A DNA stretch of 64,000 nucleotides from Paenibacillus alba (GTDB lineage: Bacteria; Bacillota; Bacilli; Paenibacillales; NBRC-103111), in assembly GCF_013204855.1 (NCBI RefSeq), contig NZ_JABMKZ010000004.1, positions 62,001-126,000 of the forward strand. The letters are read 5' to 3'. Below the pieces are notes generated by a model that worked only from the letters and a program-made list of their open reading frames with translations, had not been told where the DNA came from and searched no databases. How positions within the stretch are numbered: the first letter of the stretch is position 1; every line of letters begins with the position of its first letter. Below are positions 34,647-42,860 of the stretch, piece by piece. The position numbers and the translations under genes are program-made.

Positions 34647-36011
34647 TCACCTCTGCGGGTGATTCTCCTCCTGATTGCTGATGAAGGTGTTCATATTCTC
34701 CGACTTGATGCCTTCGGTATCCAGCAGTTTTTTTATCCGCTGCAGATGCAAATCGCCAAGTCCGTACAACAGATAACCGTCGCTCTTAGCTTTCTTAATA
34801 TGCTGGAACATGGAGAAATCACGGGCTTTCTCCGCCTTCATGATCTCTGACCCCTCCACGTCATAATCCACCTTGGCCACATGCCAATTATCGGAAAATG
34901 CCTTCTTGTCGGCTGCTGATGCATGCGCTTGCTCCTCTTGAATCTTCAACGTGGCATAATCCGTCAATTCCTGCACGAACGTAGTAAACAGGTCGCTGCT
35001 GCCTGCAGTCCGCATCGCCGCAGTCAAAGGTTCAGCTGAATGGGTATCGCCTTCAAGGCTAGTTGCGGTACTTTTCCACAAATCTTCCTGAGTGGTGTAC
35101 GCCCGATAGAGGCCCGAATCTTCATCCGCACTTGCGCCAAATCGGATGGCCATACCCAATAAATTCTTTTCCGCTTCCGACCCCATTACCTGATAATCGT
35201 ATCCGACTGTAAGACCCTGCAAGCCTCTGATGATTTTCGGATAAAAGCTTTCAGCATAATGCGATTTAGTTCCAGGGCCGGAGCCGACGCCACCAAACTT
35301 CGCATCGCCGACTGCATCACGCTGACGCATGGTCGCTTTTAGCTCCGGATTGTCGGCAGCTTCAGCAGGATGTTCTGTATATCCTTCATACATGAACTTA
35401 TCAGTCCCCACAGCTTTGACAACTTCATGGAGTGTGGTGGCCGTATGCTTTTCCCCGATAACCGTCAACTCATCTGGAAGACGAATCCATGTATTGGTCT
35501 TCTCGACGTAACCGATTTTCTCAGTGGTATCTCCAGCATACTGTGACATCTCATCTTTGCTGTTAAAATAGCGCGACTTGCTATCCCCCATCATCGTGTT
35601 CACGTTCCGCTCGCCTGTACCTTCGCTGCCGCGGCCCGATTTGGTTTTGTTCCTGTAGCCGCCGAATAGCGTCTTTTTAATGTAAACCTTGCGCTGAATA
35701 TCAGCTTGGGAGGCTGTAGGCGCTGCTTGAATCGTGCCAGAAGCCGCAACCGGCTCAGCAGGCTTCTCGGCAGGCTTGGCCGCCGTCGAATTCTGTTTAA
35801 ACAGCTCAGCGACTGAGCGATTGCCGATTGTACGCTGCAGATGCATCATCTGTGCCGGGCTCATCGCCTGTGGGTGCTGCGTCGCACGCTGAAGGGCATC
35901 GGCAGACAAGCGCCCTAATGATACGCTTTCAAGCGTATTCAATGAATTTGAGGCGGTGGCAGTAGGAGCATTATGCTGAACGGTCTTGCCCGATTGTGGA
36001 TGTGTTTGCAT
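34647..36011 (-). CDS. LQRTIGN-motif protein with Tiki/ChaN-like C-terminal domain (putative effector)
   Basis: A 454-residue protein with no signal peptide or membrane helix; ATG 36011 follows GGGAAGAGG by 7 nt. Residues 49-71 contain MSPAQMMHLQRTIGNRSVAEL, the LQRTIGN motif found near the N-terminus of many proteins linked to contractile injection systems (often with DUF4157) and polymorphic toxins. Residues 72-110 are a Pro/Ala linker. The C-terminal part has two GX2H motifs, VIGEKH (186-189) and GLGDLH (419-422), with an intervening glutamate in FMYEGYTE (209). That layout is known for the Tiki/TraB/ChaN/EreA superfamily of metal-dependent proteases and esterases. It lies downstream of a zinc-ribbon protein on the same strand. 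Assignment rests on motifs only; catalytic activity and secretion are inference. Confidence 0.7.
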   Translation of the reverse strand: MQTHPQSGKTVQHNAPTATASNSLNTLESVSLGRLSADALQRATQHPQAMSPAQMMHLQRTIGNRSVAELFKQNSTAAKPAEKPAEPVAASGTIQAAPTASQADIQRKVYIKKTLFGGYRNKTKSGRGSEGTGERNVNTMMGDSKSRYFNSKDEMSQYAGDTTEKIGYVEKTNTWIRLPDELTVIGEKHTATTLHEVVKAVGTDKFMYEGYTEHPAEAADNPELKATMRQRDAVGDAKFGGVGSGPGTKSHYAESFYPKIIRGLQGLTVGYDYQVMGSEAEKNLLGMAIRFGASADEDSGLYRAYTTQEDLWKSTATSLEGDTHSAEPLTAAMRTAGSSDLFTTFVQELTDYATLKIQEEQAHASAADKKAFSDNWHVAKVDYDVEGSEIMKAEKARDFSMFQHIKKAKSDGYLLYGLGDLHLQRIKKLLDTEGIKSENMNTFISNQEENHPQR

Positions 36012-36296
36012 CAATTCGCCTCTTCCCGGATTGATATGTCACTTGATCATAAAAAGTAATTCTATCATCTTCTTCAATAGAAATTTGAGTAAATTCAGAA
36101 CATGCATATAGATTTTTAAGAGTGCTGAGAACTTCCGATAAATGATCTTAACACCTGAAAAGAGAAGTCTTTCATCTTTTGGTATTATACTTTGAATTTG
36201 ATCAGACATCGTTTACATCCCTTAAGCAACAGTCATTTCACTTATTTATCTGTTATCCTAATAAACAAGCCTGATAATATACCTTTTCTAAAGACT
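36012..36296. other. Intergenic region between effector-like gene and its upstream neighbour
   Basis: AT-rich leader of the LQRTIGN gene; no gene, strong hairpin or known operator seen. Confidence 0.4.
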
Positions 36297-37580
36297 TCAC
36301 GTCTGTTGATAATTTACGGCAGAAATCAGACAAGCCCCACACAAAAATGAGTAGTATATCCCCTCACTATCTGCTGCTTGTTCCATGTCCACTTGTCCAA
36401 TAAACATCATTGTCTCTAAGCAGCAAGGGCATGAAGGATATGCCGCTTCCTGAATCCAAGCAGGATGGCCGCCGATCTGAGAGCTGGTTGCCTCAAGCGT
36501 CCAATAGGATCCTTCGTATGTTCCCCTCAGTCGTTCGGATAGTCGTATGGCATACGATGTCAATTCTTCAGCTGGATCCGTTTCTGACAAGAAATCAGGA
36601 ACGATATTATATTCACTCCACGAATAACTACCATCCAATTCCACTTTCATATACATAGTGCCATAGCAGTTACAGCGCATGCAGTCTGCAATCCTTAACT
36701 GCTGGCCGGGAAGCTTCATAAAATAAACTAATGGATCCTGCAAATTGCAATCATACAGCACCACCAGTTTACCGCCACACCAGTGACACACCTGGTCATC
36801 CGTCTGCAGGGCTACTACCGCGGATTGGATCGTCTCCGTTCTCCCGAGAACTTCTCCACTTACTTTAAAATGATAGCTCTCGGGGTGGAAAAGCAGCCGC
36901 TTCAGACCGTCTTGATCCAATTCCCAACCAGCTTCGTGAGCATAGTTCTCCGGGGGCACACCCAATTTAGATGCCCATTGAGGCGGATTTTGCCTCCATT
37001 TCGCGAAAAGCTGAATAACTACTTCATCACCAACCCAGGCCAATGCCAGCAAAAGATGATTACGGTTAGCCGAATCGCGCCCGACCCGATGAATCAGCTC
37101 ATCACGGATAGCAGGGCCCGCTTTTTTGTAGAGGATGCCAGGATCATACTTTCCTTTATGAATGAAGGCATGTAATCCTTGTTCGATCCAAGAATCTGTA
37201 AAACACACCAGTGACAAAAGGATAGTTTCGGCCTGGTCAAAGTCTCCTCTATCCATCAATGTAATCGCGTAGGACTCCAGTCGCTTCCGTTCAGCTTCAG
37301 TCAGTTGATGATAAAGCTCTTGTGCGCTTCTATGATAAGGCAGGTCATTCTCAAGCAGGTTATATTTCCGCGGTGTATGCATAATTTTAAGAATCTCAAC
37401 AGGATCTATTATACCTGCGTATCGATCAACATCTTTCCGATTTTGTAAAATATATGTTTCCTTCTCCAACGCAAGCTTCTTCTGATGGCAAGGCATGCAG
37501 ATCCCGCCCGTCTTTAATGCAGTTGTAGGAAGAATGGTTGCTGAACAGCCAGGAGTTTGGCAGGGCAGGCGCTCGCTCAT
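36297..37580 (-). CDS. Zinc-ribbon and DUF1963-like protein of unknown function
   Basis: A 427-residue soluble protein from ATG 37580 (GGGAGAGG, 5 nt). An N-terminal zinc ribbon (CQTPGC ... CMPCHQ), a helical middle of about 200 residues, a CHWCGG knuckle, a CMRCNCYG segment and a C-terminal part resembling DUF1963/YwqG (IGGHPAWIQEAAYPSCPCCLETM, then FLCGAC). DUF1963 proteins occur beside toxin genes in bacilli, and this gene precedes the LQRTIGN protein, so a partner or immunity role is possible but unproven. Upstream sequence is also coding-like: a further ATG at 37714 with its own ribosome site leads in a shifted frame to a T8A7 tract. Confidence 0.65.
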   Translation of the reverse strand: MSERLPCQTPGCSATILPTTALKTGGICMPCHQKKLALEKETYILQNRKDVDRYAGIIDPVEILKIMHTPRKYNLLENDLPYHRSAQELYHQLTEAERKRLESYAITLMDRGDFDQAETILLSLVCFTDSWIEQGLHAFIHKGKYDPGILYKKAGPAIRDELIHRVGRDSANRNHLLLALAWVGDEVVIQLFAKWRQNPPQWASKLGVPPENYAHEAGWELDQDGLKRLLFHPESYHFKVSGEVLGRTETIQSAVVALQTDDQVCHWCGGKLVVLYDCNLQDPLVYFMKLPGQQLRIADCMRCNCYGTMYMKVELDGSYSWSEYNIVPDFLSETDPAEELTSYAIRLSERLRGTYEGSYWTLEATSSQIGGHPAWIQEAAYPSCPCCLETMMFIGQVDMEQAADSEGIYYSFLCGACLISAVNYQQT

Positions 37581-37609
37581 CGTATCCTCTCCCATTTTGA
37601 ATAGTTTTG

Positions 37610-37714
37610 TTAAATCTGGGGGCTGGGGCTCTTCTGATCGCCCGAACAAACAATCTCGAGTTTTTTTAAAAAAAACTCATACACACTTTCCCCCTGCTCT
37701 GTGAATAGCACCAT
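37610..37714 (-). other. 5' in-frame extension separated by a T8A7 tract
   Basis: Starting at ATG 37714 with AGAGGT upstream, the minus strand reads MVLFTEQGESVYEFF, then eight T and seven A, then stops at 37610. Adding one T in the tract would join it to TRDCLFGRSEEPQPPDLTKLF, which runs in frame into the DUF1963-like gene. This suggests either a phase-variable or decayed start or slippage-dependent synthesis of a longer form. Confidence 0.6.
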
Positions 37715-37954
37715 TAATTACCTCTATATGCACTGAATTCATTTGGATTTCCATTGTTTTAATGATCCCTCCTTTACTAAAAGCTTTGTCCATGACTTAT
37801 TTAATATTACCATAATTTGGAGTGCTTAGGCACCGCGTCATCCCCGTTGGTTATTGAGCTATAGTCAATAATTTATTCCGATTCCAAAGTATCTGGCTTA
37901 CATGATTAAGACCATTATAAAAAACTAACCCGGTCAATTGACCGGGTCATACGT

Positions 37955-38209
37955 TTATGGCAGGAGCTCGCTTATCTCGTTCAAGTTTTCAGCGAAACCA
38001 ACGAACACCTTGTCTTGAATGACAATGGTCGGTACGATCTGCTTTCCGGTCAGCTCCAGCACCTCTTTCGCATATTTCATATCTTCTTCGCAGTTGTATT
38101 CGATAAAAGGTATCTGTTGCTCATTGAAGTAGCGCTTGGCAAAATGGCAGTCACTGCAGGTCGGAATCGTGTAAATCTGGATTGGTACTGTCTGATTGAT
38201 ATCTGACAT
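37955..38209 (-). CDS. Glutaredoxin-family protein
   Basis: An 84-residue thioredoxin-fold protein with active site C18-S-D-C21 in TIPTCSDCHFAKRYF and cis-Pro loop QIVPTIVI. Such NrdH/YruB-like proteins are reduced by thioredoxin reductase or by a low-molecular-weight thiol. AAAGGAGG precedes the ATG at 38209. Last gene of the three-gene unit with the siroheme-type reductase domain and the His-rich lipoprotein; the operon carries CsoR-like operators, suggesting metal or persulfide stress. Bacillithiol genes lie a few kb away, but a direct link is inference. Confidence 0.88.
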   Translation of the reverse strand: MSDINQTVPIQIYTIPTCSDCHFAKRYFNEQQIPFIEYNCEEDMKYAKEVLELTGKQIVPTIVIQDKVFVGFAENLNEISELLP

Positions 38210-38224
38210 GGATGTTCTCCTCCT

Positions 38225-38845
38225 TTAAGCGATGATTTGTTTCAATTGCTCCATCGAGATTCGATCCACGAATTTGCTGAATTTCTCTTTCTCTTTTGAG
38301 TGTTCTTTGTAGAAATCGATTAGCATGGATACGACAGGTACAAGCCGTTCTTCCGTTATGCCGGAGATCAGCAGCCGACCTATCGCAGCCTTGATTCCTT
38401 TGGGCTCTCCTCCAACGTAAATATCGAACGTGTCTCGCATTTTAACGACGCCGATATCTTTCAGCAATGGTTCACTCGTGCCCAGCGCGCAGCCTGCGTA
38501 ACCAACCTTCAATGGCATGGGTGTCTTGATGCCGGCAATCGCTCGATTCAAGATACGCGCCGTCTCCAGACCGGCTTCTTCCGCGCCTTTGCAGAAGTTG
38601 CAGGCTATCAGACTCTTGGTCGCAAACCCGGTCGGATATACTTCCAGATCGGCTTGCTCCAGTTCTTCCTGGACGGATGCGCTCTCATCAAGAGACACTT
38701 CGAGGTAAAGCTGCTTGAAGGAGGTCATTTCAATTTTGGCGTCTGAACCTGCCACAGTACCAATCTTGGCAAGCTGCTCCGGCGTGAACAGGCTTCCCCC
38801 GACTTGAATGGCTGGCGATACCGCCAGTTTTGTCTTTTCTCCCAT
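38225..38845 (-). CDS. Nitrite/sulfite-reductase-type [4Fe-4S]/siroheme domain protein
   Basis: A 206-residue protein corresponding to one ferrodoxin-like plus [4Fe-4S] half of nitrite/sulfite reductases. C82-N-F-C85-K-G-A-E-E-A-G and GYAG-C119-ALGTSE mark the cluster region, but the second Cys of the GCxxxC pair is missing (G-C-A-L-G-T), so only three cysteines are visible. ATG 38845 follows GGGAGA by 6 nt. Homologues of this short type occur in bacilli as single genes of unknown reaction. Co-transcribed with glutaredoxin downstream (15 bp) and lipoprotein upstream (24 bp). Confidence 0.8.
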   Translation of the reverse strand: MGEKTKLAVSPAIQVGGSLFTPEQLAKIGTVAGSDAKIEMTSFKQLYLEVSLDESASVQEELEQADLEVYPTGFATKSLIACNFCKGAEEAGLETARILNRAIAGIKTPMPLKVGYAGCALGTSEPLLKDIGVVKMRDTFDIYVGGEPKGIKAAIGRLLISGITEERLVPVVSMLIDFYKEHSKEKEKFSKFVDRISMEQLKQIIA

Positions 38846-38869
38846 GATCATTCTCCCTTTGTGCTTTCG

Positions 38870-39793
38870 TTATTTTACATTGACGACGAACGGTACAGTG
38901 AACACTTTGCCGCCCTGTTGAAATTGTCCCCAGATTTTGTACGTTCCGCTTTGCGAAAAAGAAGTCGCGAATTTTGCATCCGGTCCGGTCGCCTTCTCAT
39001 CGATTGGATGGACATGAAGATACTGATTCGCATCTTCAGAAAGAATCACGACATGACCGACCGCACCCAAATAAGGCTGTAGGCTATCGATCCCCTTCTT
39101 CGTCTTCGCATCGCGAATGTTGAAGGTCAAGGTCACGTCTTCTTTCGGTTTGGCGGTGCTCATGATCAGTTCGATTTCCTTGCCGTCAACTTCTTTCACT
39201 AACTTCGTGTCAACAGCAATCGCGACATGCTTGCCTTCCTTACCTTCTACCTTTACCCACTCGCTGAGCGTTGTATTGGCGCCGCCAGTCGGGATAAAGT
39301 CTGCAAATAACTTGTAGTCACCGCCAGCCGGGAACGAAGTGTTCACCGTAAAGGTGCCGTCCCCTTTAAACTCAGGATGAATGTGGTTAAAGAACGACAA
39401 ATCGTGATTGACGATGATGAGATGAAGCAATTTCTCATGATTGAGCTCATACTTATCGACCGGTTTCCCGTTCTTATCCGTAACTCGGATGGTAAATTCC
39501 GTATTTTCATTTGCCTTGGCAGCGCCTGCGGGGAAGGCGAACGATACGTTAAGGTCTTTCGTGGCAGGTGCGGCTTCCGCGCCATGACCGCTGTGGCCGT
39601 CTCCGTGCTCCATGTTTTCCACCTCCGTTTTCTCATTTCCTGTAAGCTTCTCGGCGTTTTCTTGACCGCTGCTGGCTGGATGACTGGCATGATTATTTCC
39701 GCTTGCGGGCTTCTTGTCCTCCGCTTTGCCGCATGCGGCCATTATGCTAAAAGCAAGCACCGCTGCAGCGACGAGGAAAATTTTCTTATTCAT
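38870..39793 (-). CDS. Histidine-rich lipoprotein with FixH/YtkA-like domains
   Basis: A 307-residue lipoprotein: lipobox MAAC and a His-rich linker (HGDGHSGHG). Two Ig-like beta-sandwich domains follow, each with a HxH cluster: LHLIIVNHDLSFFNHIHPEF and GAVGHVVILSEDANQYLHVHP. These clusters suggest surface metal binding, most likely copper. First gene of the operon with the reductase domain and glutaredoxin. Promoter with CsoR-like operator sites 39926-39944 and 39963-39981 lies upstream. A role in copper handling at the cell surface is inference from the histidine pattern and regulation. Confidence 0.82.
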   Translation of the reverse strand: MNKKIFLVAAAVLAFSIMAACGKAEDKKPASGNNHASHPASSGQENAEKLTGNEKTEVENMEHGDGHSGHGAEAAPATKDLNVSFAFPAGAAKANENTEFTIRVTDKNGKPVDKYELNHEKLLHLIIVNHDLSFFNHIHPEFKGDGTFTVNTSFPAGGDYKLFADFIPTGGANTTLSEWVKVEGKEGKHVAIAVDTKLVKEVDGKEIELIMSTAKPKEDVTLTFNIRDAKTKKGIDSLQPYLGAVGHVVILSEDANQYLHVHPIDEKATGPDAKFATSFSQSGTYKIWGQFQQGGKVFTVPFVVNVK

Positions 39794-39923
39794 GGTTCGT
39801 ACAACTCCGTTTCATTATAAGTTGGAGAATGCCGAGCGTGTTGTATCCGAGCGCCCAGAACAAATTCTGCCGGATTTTGCTCATCGTTTTGCGGCTATGG
39901 TTTTTTTCAACGATTTCCTTGAT

Positions 39924-39984
39924 CTTATACCCACCCACCGTATATTAGATCAACATTTATAGGATACCCACGTACCCTATAAAT
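39924..39984 (-). promoter_or_regulatory. Promoter with two CsoR-like operator sites
   Basis: Minus-strand promoter TTGATC (39948-39953), 18-bp spacer, TATAAG (39924-39929). The 19-bp site TATACCCACCCACCGTATA (39926-39944) fills the spacer; a second site GATACCCACGTACCCTATA (39963-39981) sits inside a longer inverted repeat (39955-39984). Each matches the MFS-gene operator at 16 of 19 positions. C-tract with AT flanks is typical of CsoR-family repressors; the repressor gene is not in the window. Confidence 0.65.
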
Positions 39985-40159
39985 ATGATAATTTAAAAAC
40001 AGCATCACTGCTGCATGAAAGCGGTCCGACCTTTATCTCATCAGTTTATTAATCGTTGTATAACATACCCCTCACCCCTTTATAAATAAAATGTAAGTTG
40101 CTTAATTCAATGAGTTCCAGTCAACTACGATGATTTGGCCCTAGAGCCCAATTCATGCA

Positions 40160-41605
40160 TTACATGGCTGCCGTGTTGCTTGCTTCCCCCTGCTGAGGTG
40201 AACGGATAAACAGAAACGCTAGAACTGCACCTACCAAAGCGACGATACCGGACCACAAAAACGCTTGTTGAAAGCCCTCGTTCAGCGCGGCGACCGGGTC
40301 AACTCCGGTTTGGGAAGCAGTTGTTGAACCCGCAATCGCAACCATGATAGCCAAACTGATAGCTGACCCAATCTGATAGCTCGTATTGGCGAGACCCGAT
40401 GCAAGCCCTGCTTCTTCGGGTTTAGCCCCCGACATGGCGGACATTGTAGCCGGAATATAGGCAAGCGACATGCCAAGCGCGCCAAGCAAGGAAGCTGGAA
40501 GCACGTTGGCGATGAAGTTTCCATCAACCGGCGTATTGCCAGCGAACAGAAGCATCGAACCTCCGAGTGCAATCAATCCAATGACCAGGTTTGCTTTTAT
40601 CCCGAATTTTCCGATTAATTTGCCGGTAATCAAAATCATGAAGATTGCAATTAGGATCGTCATCGGCAGTAAGCCGACTCCGCCGGCGAAAGCAGAAAAC
40701 TTTAGCACCTGCTGCATATAGAGATTGAGGAAATACCACAGCGGAATCCAACCACCGGCGAGCATAATGAGCGCGATATTGCCTGCAGCCAGATTGGGCG
40801 CTTTAAAAATCTTCAGTGGAACAAGCGGCTCTTTCTTAGTTGCCTGAACAATCAGGAACAGGATAAATAATACGACTCCTAAAATAAGCGTCCACAACGT
40901 GGACGGCGCTCCCCATCCATTGTGTTCTGCAGTAACAATGCCATATACCACCAACACCAAGGCCGCTGTGACGAAGATGGAGCCAATCACATCAATACTG
41001 CCTTTTCTTCGCATTCCCTTGGCCAAAAGTCCAGGAGACAAGAGCAACGCAATAATACCAACGGGTATGTTAATGAGAAAAGTCCACTGCCAGCTTAGCC
41101 ACTCGGTAATGACCCCACCGAGAAACACGCCGGCCGAACCGCCGGCAGCAGCTGATGCGCCCCAGAAGCCTAATGCTTTCCCTAATTCTTTGGGGTTGCC
41201 ACCGAAGAGCATCATGACAATCGTTAATGCGGATGGGGCTATTAATGCGGACCCGAATCCTTGCACTGCGCGGCCAACATTAAGTGCTTCCTCGTTCCAA
41301 GCGAGTCCTGCCAGCAAGGAAGCTAACGTTAGAATGGAGAATCCCCACATGAATATGCGCCGCTGACCAAAAAGATCGGACAAACGACCACCGAGTAACA
41401 ATAACCCGCCAAAGAAAATAACGTACGCGTTGAACACCCACTGCAAACTTGCCTGCGTATAGCCGAGTGCTTCTTTGATGGCTGGCAGTGCAACGCCGAT
41501 AATCGATGTGTCCATAATCACCATAAAATTGGCAAGACATAGTAAGGCTAGTGCCAACCAGCGCTTGGGATCTGCTTGCGGTAAAGTCTGTGCTTGATTT
41601 TTCAT
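40160..41605 (-). CDS. MFS drug/proton antiporter, DHA2 (14-TM) family
   Basis: A 481-residue major-facilitator exporter with about 14 helices. Family marks: NFMVIMDTSIIGVALPAIKEALG at the first helix, motif A GGRLSDLFGQRR, and the antiporter motif C in helix 5 (GFWGASAAAGGSAGVFLGG). AAGGAGG precedes the ATG. Exports toxic organic compounds or metabolites using the proton gradient. Its promoter (41667-41694) has a CsoR-like operator in the spacer, shared with the lipoprotein operon, so both respond to the same signal. A metal- or persulfide-linked efflux role is possible. Confidence 0.92.
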   Translation of the reverse strand: MKNQAQTLPQADPKRWLALALLCLANFMVIMDTSIIGVALPAIKEALGYTQASLQWVFNAYVIFFGGLLLLGGRLSDLFGQRRIFMWGFSILTLASLLAGLAWNEEALNVGRAVQGFGSALIAPSALTIVMMLFGGNPKELGKALGFWGASAAAGGSAGVFLGGVITEWLSWQWTFLINIPVGIIALLLSPGLLAKGMRRKGSIDVIGSIFVTAALVLVVYGIVTAEHNGWGAPSTLWTLILGVVLFILFLIVQATKKEPLVPLKIFKAPNLAAGNIALIMLAGGWIPLWYFLNLYMQQVLKFSAFAGGVGLLPMTILIAIFMILITGKLIGKFGIKANLVIGLIALGGSMLLFAGNTPVDGNFIANVLPASLLGALGMSLAYIPATMSAMSGAKPEEAGLASGLANTSYQIGSAISLAIMVAIAGSTTASQTGVDPVAALNEGFQQAFLWSGIVALVGAVLAFLFIRSPQQGEASNTAAM

Positions 41606-41666
41606 AATTTTCTTCCTCCTCCTTATGTAACCGATTATGAATATTTGCTTTCGTCGACGTAATTAT

Positions 41667-41694
41667 AGTATACCCCCCTACCCTATATTGTCAA
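41667..41694 (-). promoter_or_regulatory. Promoter with CsoR-like operator for the MFS gene
   Basis: Minus-strand promoter TTGACA (41689-41694), 16-bp spacer, TATACT (41667-41672). The 19-bp site TATACCCCCCTACCCTATA (41669-41687) occupies the spacer. Position between -35 and -10 indicates repression. Confidence 0.7.
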
Positions 41695-41714
41695 GGGAGA
41701 TTTTCCCATAACGC

Positions 41715-41737
41715 AAAAAAACCGCGATCTACGCGGT
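41715..41737 (-). terminator. Terminator of the bshB2 unit, family copy C
   Basis: Stem ACCGCG/CGCGGT with a 5-base loop and T7 on the minus strand, 42 bp past the stop at 41779. Conserved flank 41738-41768 resembles copies A and B. Confidence 0.8.
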
Positions 41738-41778
41738 CTTTAGTGAGATAATGTTCTTGTCACCCGACAATCATATGT

Positions 41779-42435
41779 TTATGCGAATCGATACGTCCAG
41801 AATCGTTCCGTTCCGAAACGCGCCTGGATTTCCAGATCCGACAATTTCTTGTTGCCTAACAATTCGGCGGCTTGGAACTGGGATTTATGGGCTTGAATAG
41901 ACGCCATCTTCTGTTTCAAGAAACCTTTAACGTCATTAATGATATCAGGCTTGCCGATCTCTTGTTCATGATTGTTGGCGAATGCCATGCAATGCACGGT
42001 CGGCCTTCGGTCGGCAGGCATTCTGCCGATCGTTCGGATTACCGCCGCCCCGCATGCGTCGTGATCGGGATGAACGCTTAGCGTTGGGTGGAAAGTAATG
42101 ACCAACGAAGGATTCAGCTCTTTTATGAGCGCTTCGATGCTTCCATCCAACTGCGCTTTATCCTCGAATTCGATCATTTTATCATGAAATCCGAGCATTC
42201 TGAGATCCTGGATGCCGATGGCACTGCAAGAAGCTTCCAGTTCCTGCTTGCGTATGACGGGTAAAGTGACCCGGTTGGCGAAAGGCGGTATGCCCATGTT
42301 GCGGCCCATTTCTCCTAAAGTCAAACAAGCGTAAGTAACTTCGGATCCTTGGCCGAGATGCATGGCAAGCGTCCCTGACACGCCGAACGCTTCGTCGTCC
42401 GGATGCGGAAGCACTACTAGGATGTGTCGTTCCAT
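41779..42435 (-). CDS. bshB2: Bacillithiol biosynthesis deacetylase BshB2
   Basis: A 218-residue PIG-L-type zinc-dependent N-acetylglucosaminyl deacetylase. Zinc motif P-H-P-D-D-E (10-15) and the distal His in HPTLSVHPDHDACG. In bacilli it removes the acetyl group from GlcNAc-malate in bacillithiol synthesis, as a second enzyme beside BshB1. Downstream of yojF with 23 bp between, matching the B. subtilis yojF-yojG (bshB2) order. AAAGGGGG precedes the ATG. Confidence 0.93.
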   Translation of the reverse strand: MERHILVVLPHPDDEAFGVSGTLAMHLGQGSEVTYACLTLGEMGRNMGIPPFANRVTLPVIRKQELEASCSAIGIQDLRMLGFHDKMIEFEDKAQLDGSIEALIKELNPSLVITFHPTLSVHPDHDACGAAVIRTIGRMPADRRPTVHCMAFANNHEQEIGKPDIINDVKGFLKQKMASIQAHKSQFQAAELLGNKKLSDLEIQARFGTERFWTYRFA

Positions 42436-42458
42436 ATTTGTTCAATTCCCCCTTTGCA

Positions 42459-42800
42459 TTAGAACGGTTCCTGGCTCAATTGCAACGACACGACGAGTTT
42501 TCCCGCCGTATCGTGACCCGCAAGGATGAGCCTTTCGGATTCCGACTCATAGTGGGTAAGCCCCTCGGAATAAACCCAGCCTTGCTCCGTTTTCAAGCCG
42601 ACGCGATAAGGTCCATTCCCAGAAATAGAGCCGTGGGAATACCGAATGACAGCGTTCGAAATAAACGTTGCGGCCGGATGTTTCGTACGATCCAGATGCG
42701 CGGCGTAAGCACCCGTCGTCATCTCGAGATGGATATATAAATCCCGATCGTTAAGGATATCGATACATTGTTGGACTTTCGTTTTGTCGATGGGCTGCAT
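42459..42800 (-). CDS. yojF: YojF-family protein
   Basis: A 113-residue DUF1806 protein. ATG 42800 follows TTGGAGGGAAG. The conserved sequence begins with a helical segment and continues LYIHLEMTTGAYAAH and ISGNGPYRVGLKTEQGWVYSEGLTHYE. Function unknown, but the gene is almost always next to bshB2 and the two are co-transcribed here. Confidence 0.88.
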   Translation of the reverse strand: MQPIDKTKVQQCIDILNDRDLYIHLEMTTGAYAAHLDRTKHPAATFISNAVIRYSHGSISGNGPYRVGLKTEQGWVYSEGLTHYESESERLILAGHDTAGKLVVSLQLSQEPF

Positions 42801-42860
42801 GTACTTCCCTCCAATCGCTTTCATTCTATCGGACTTCCAATAGGCTTGTCCCATATGACA

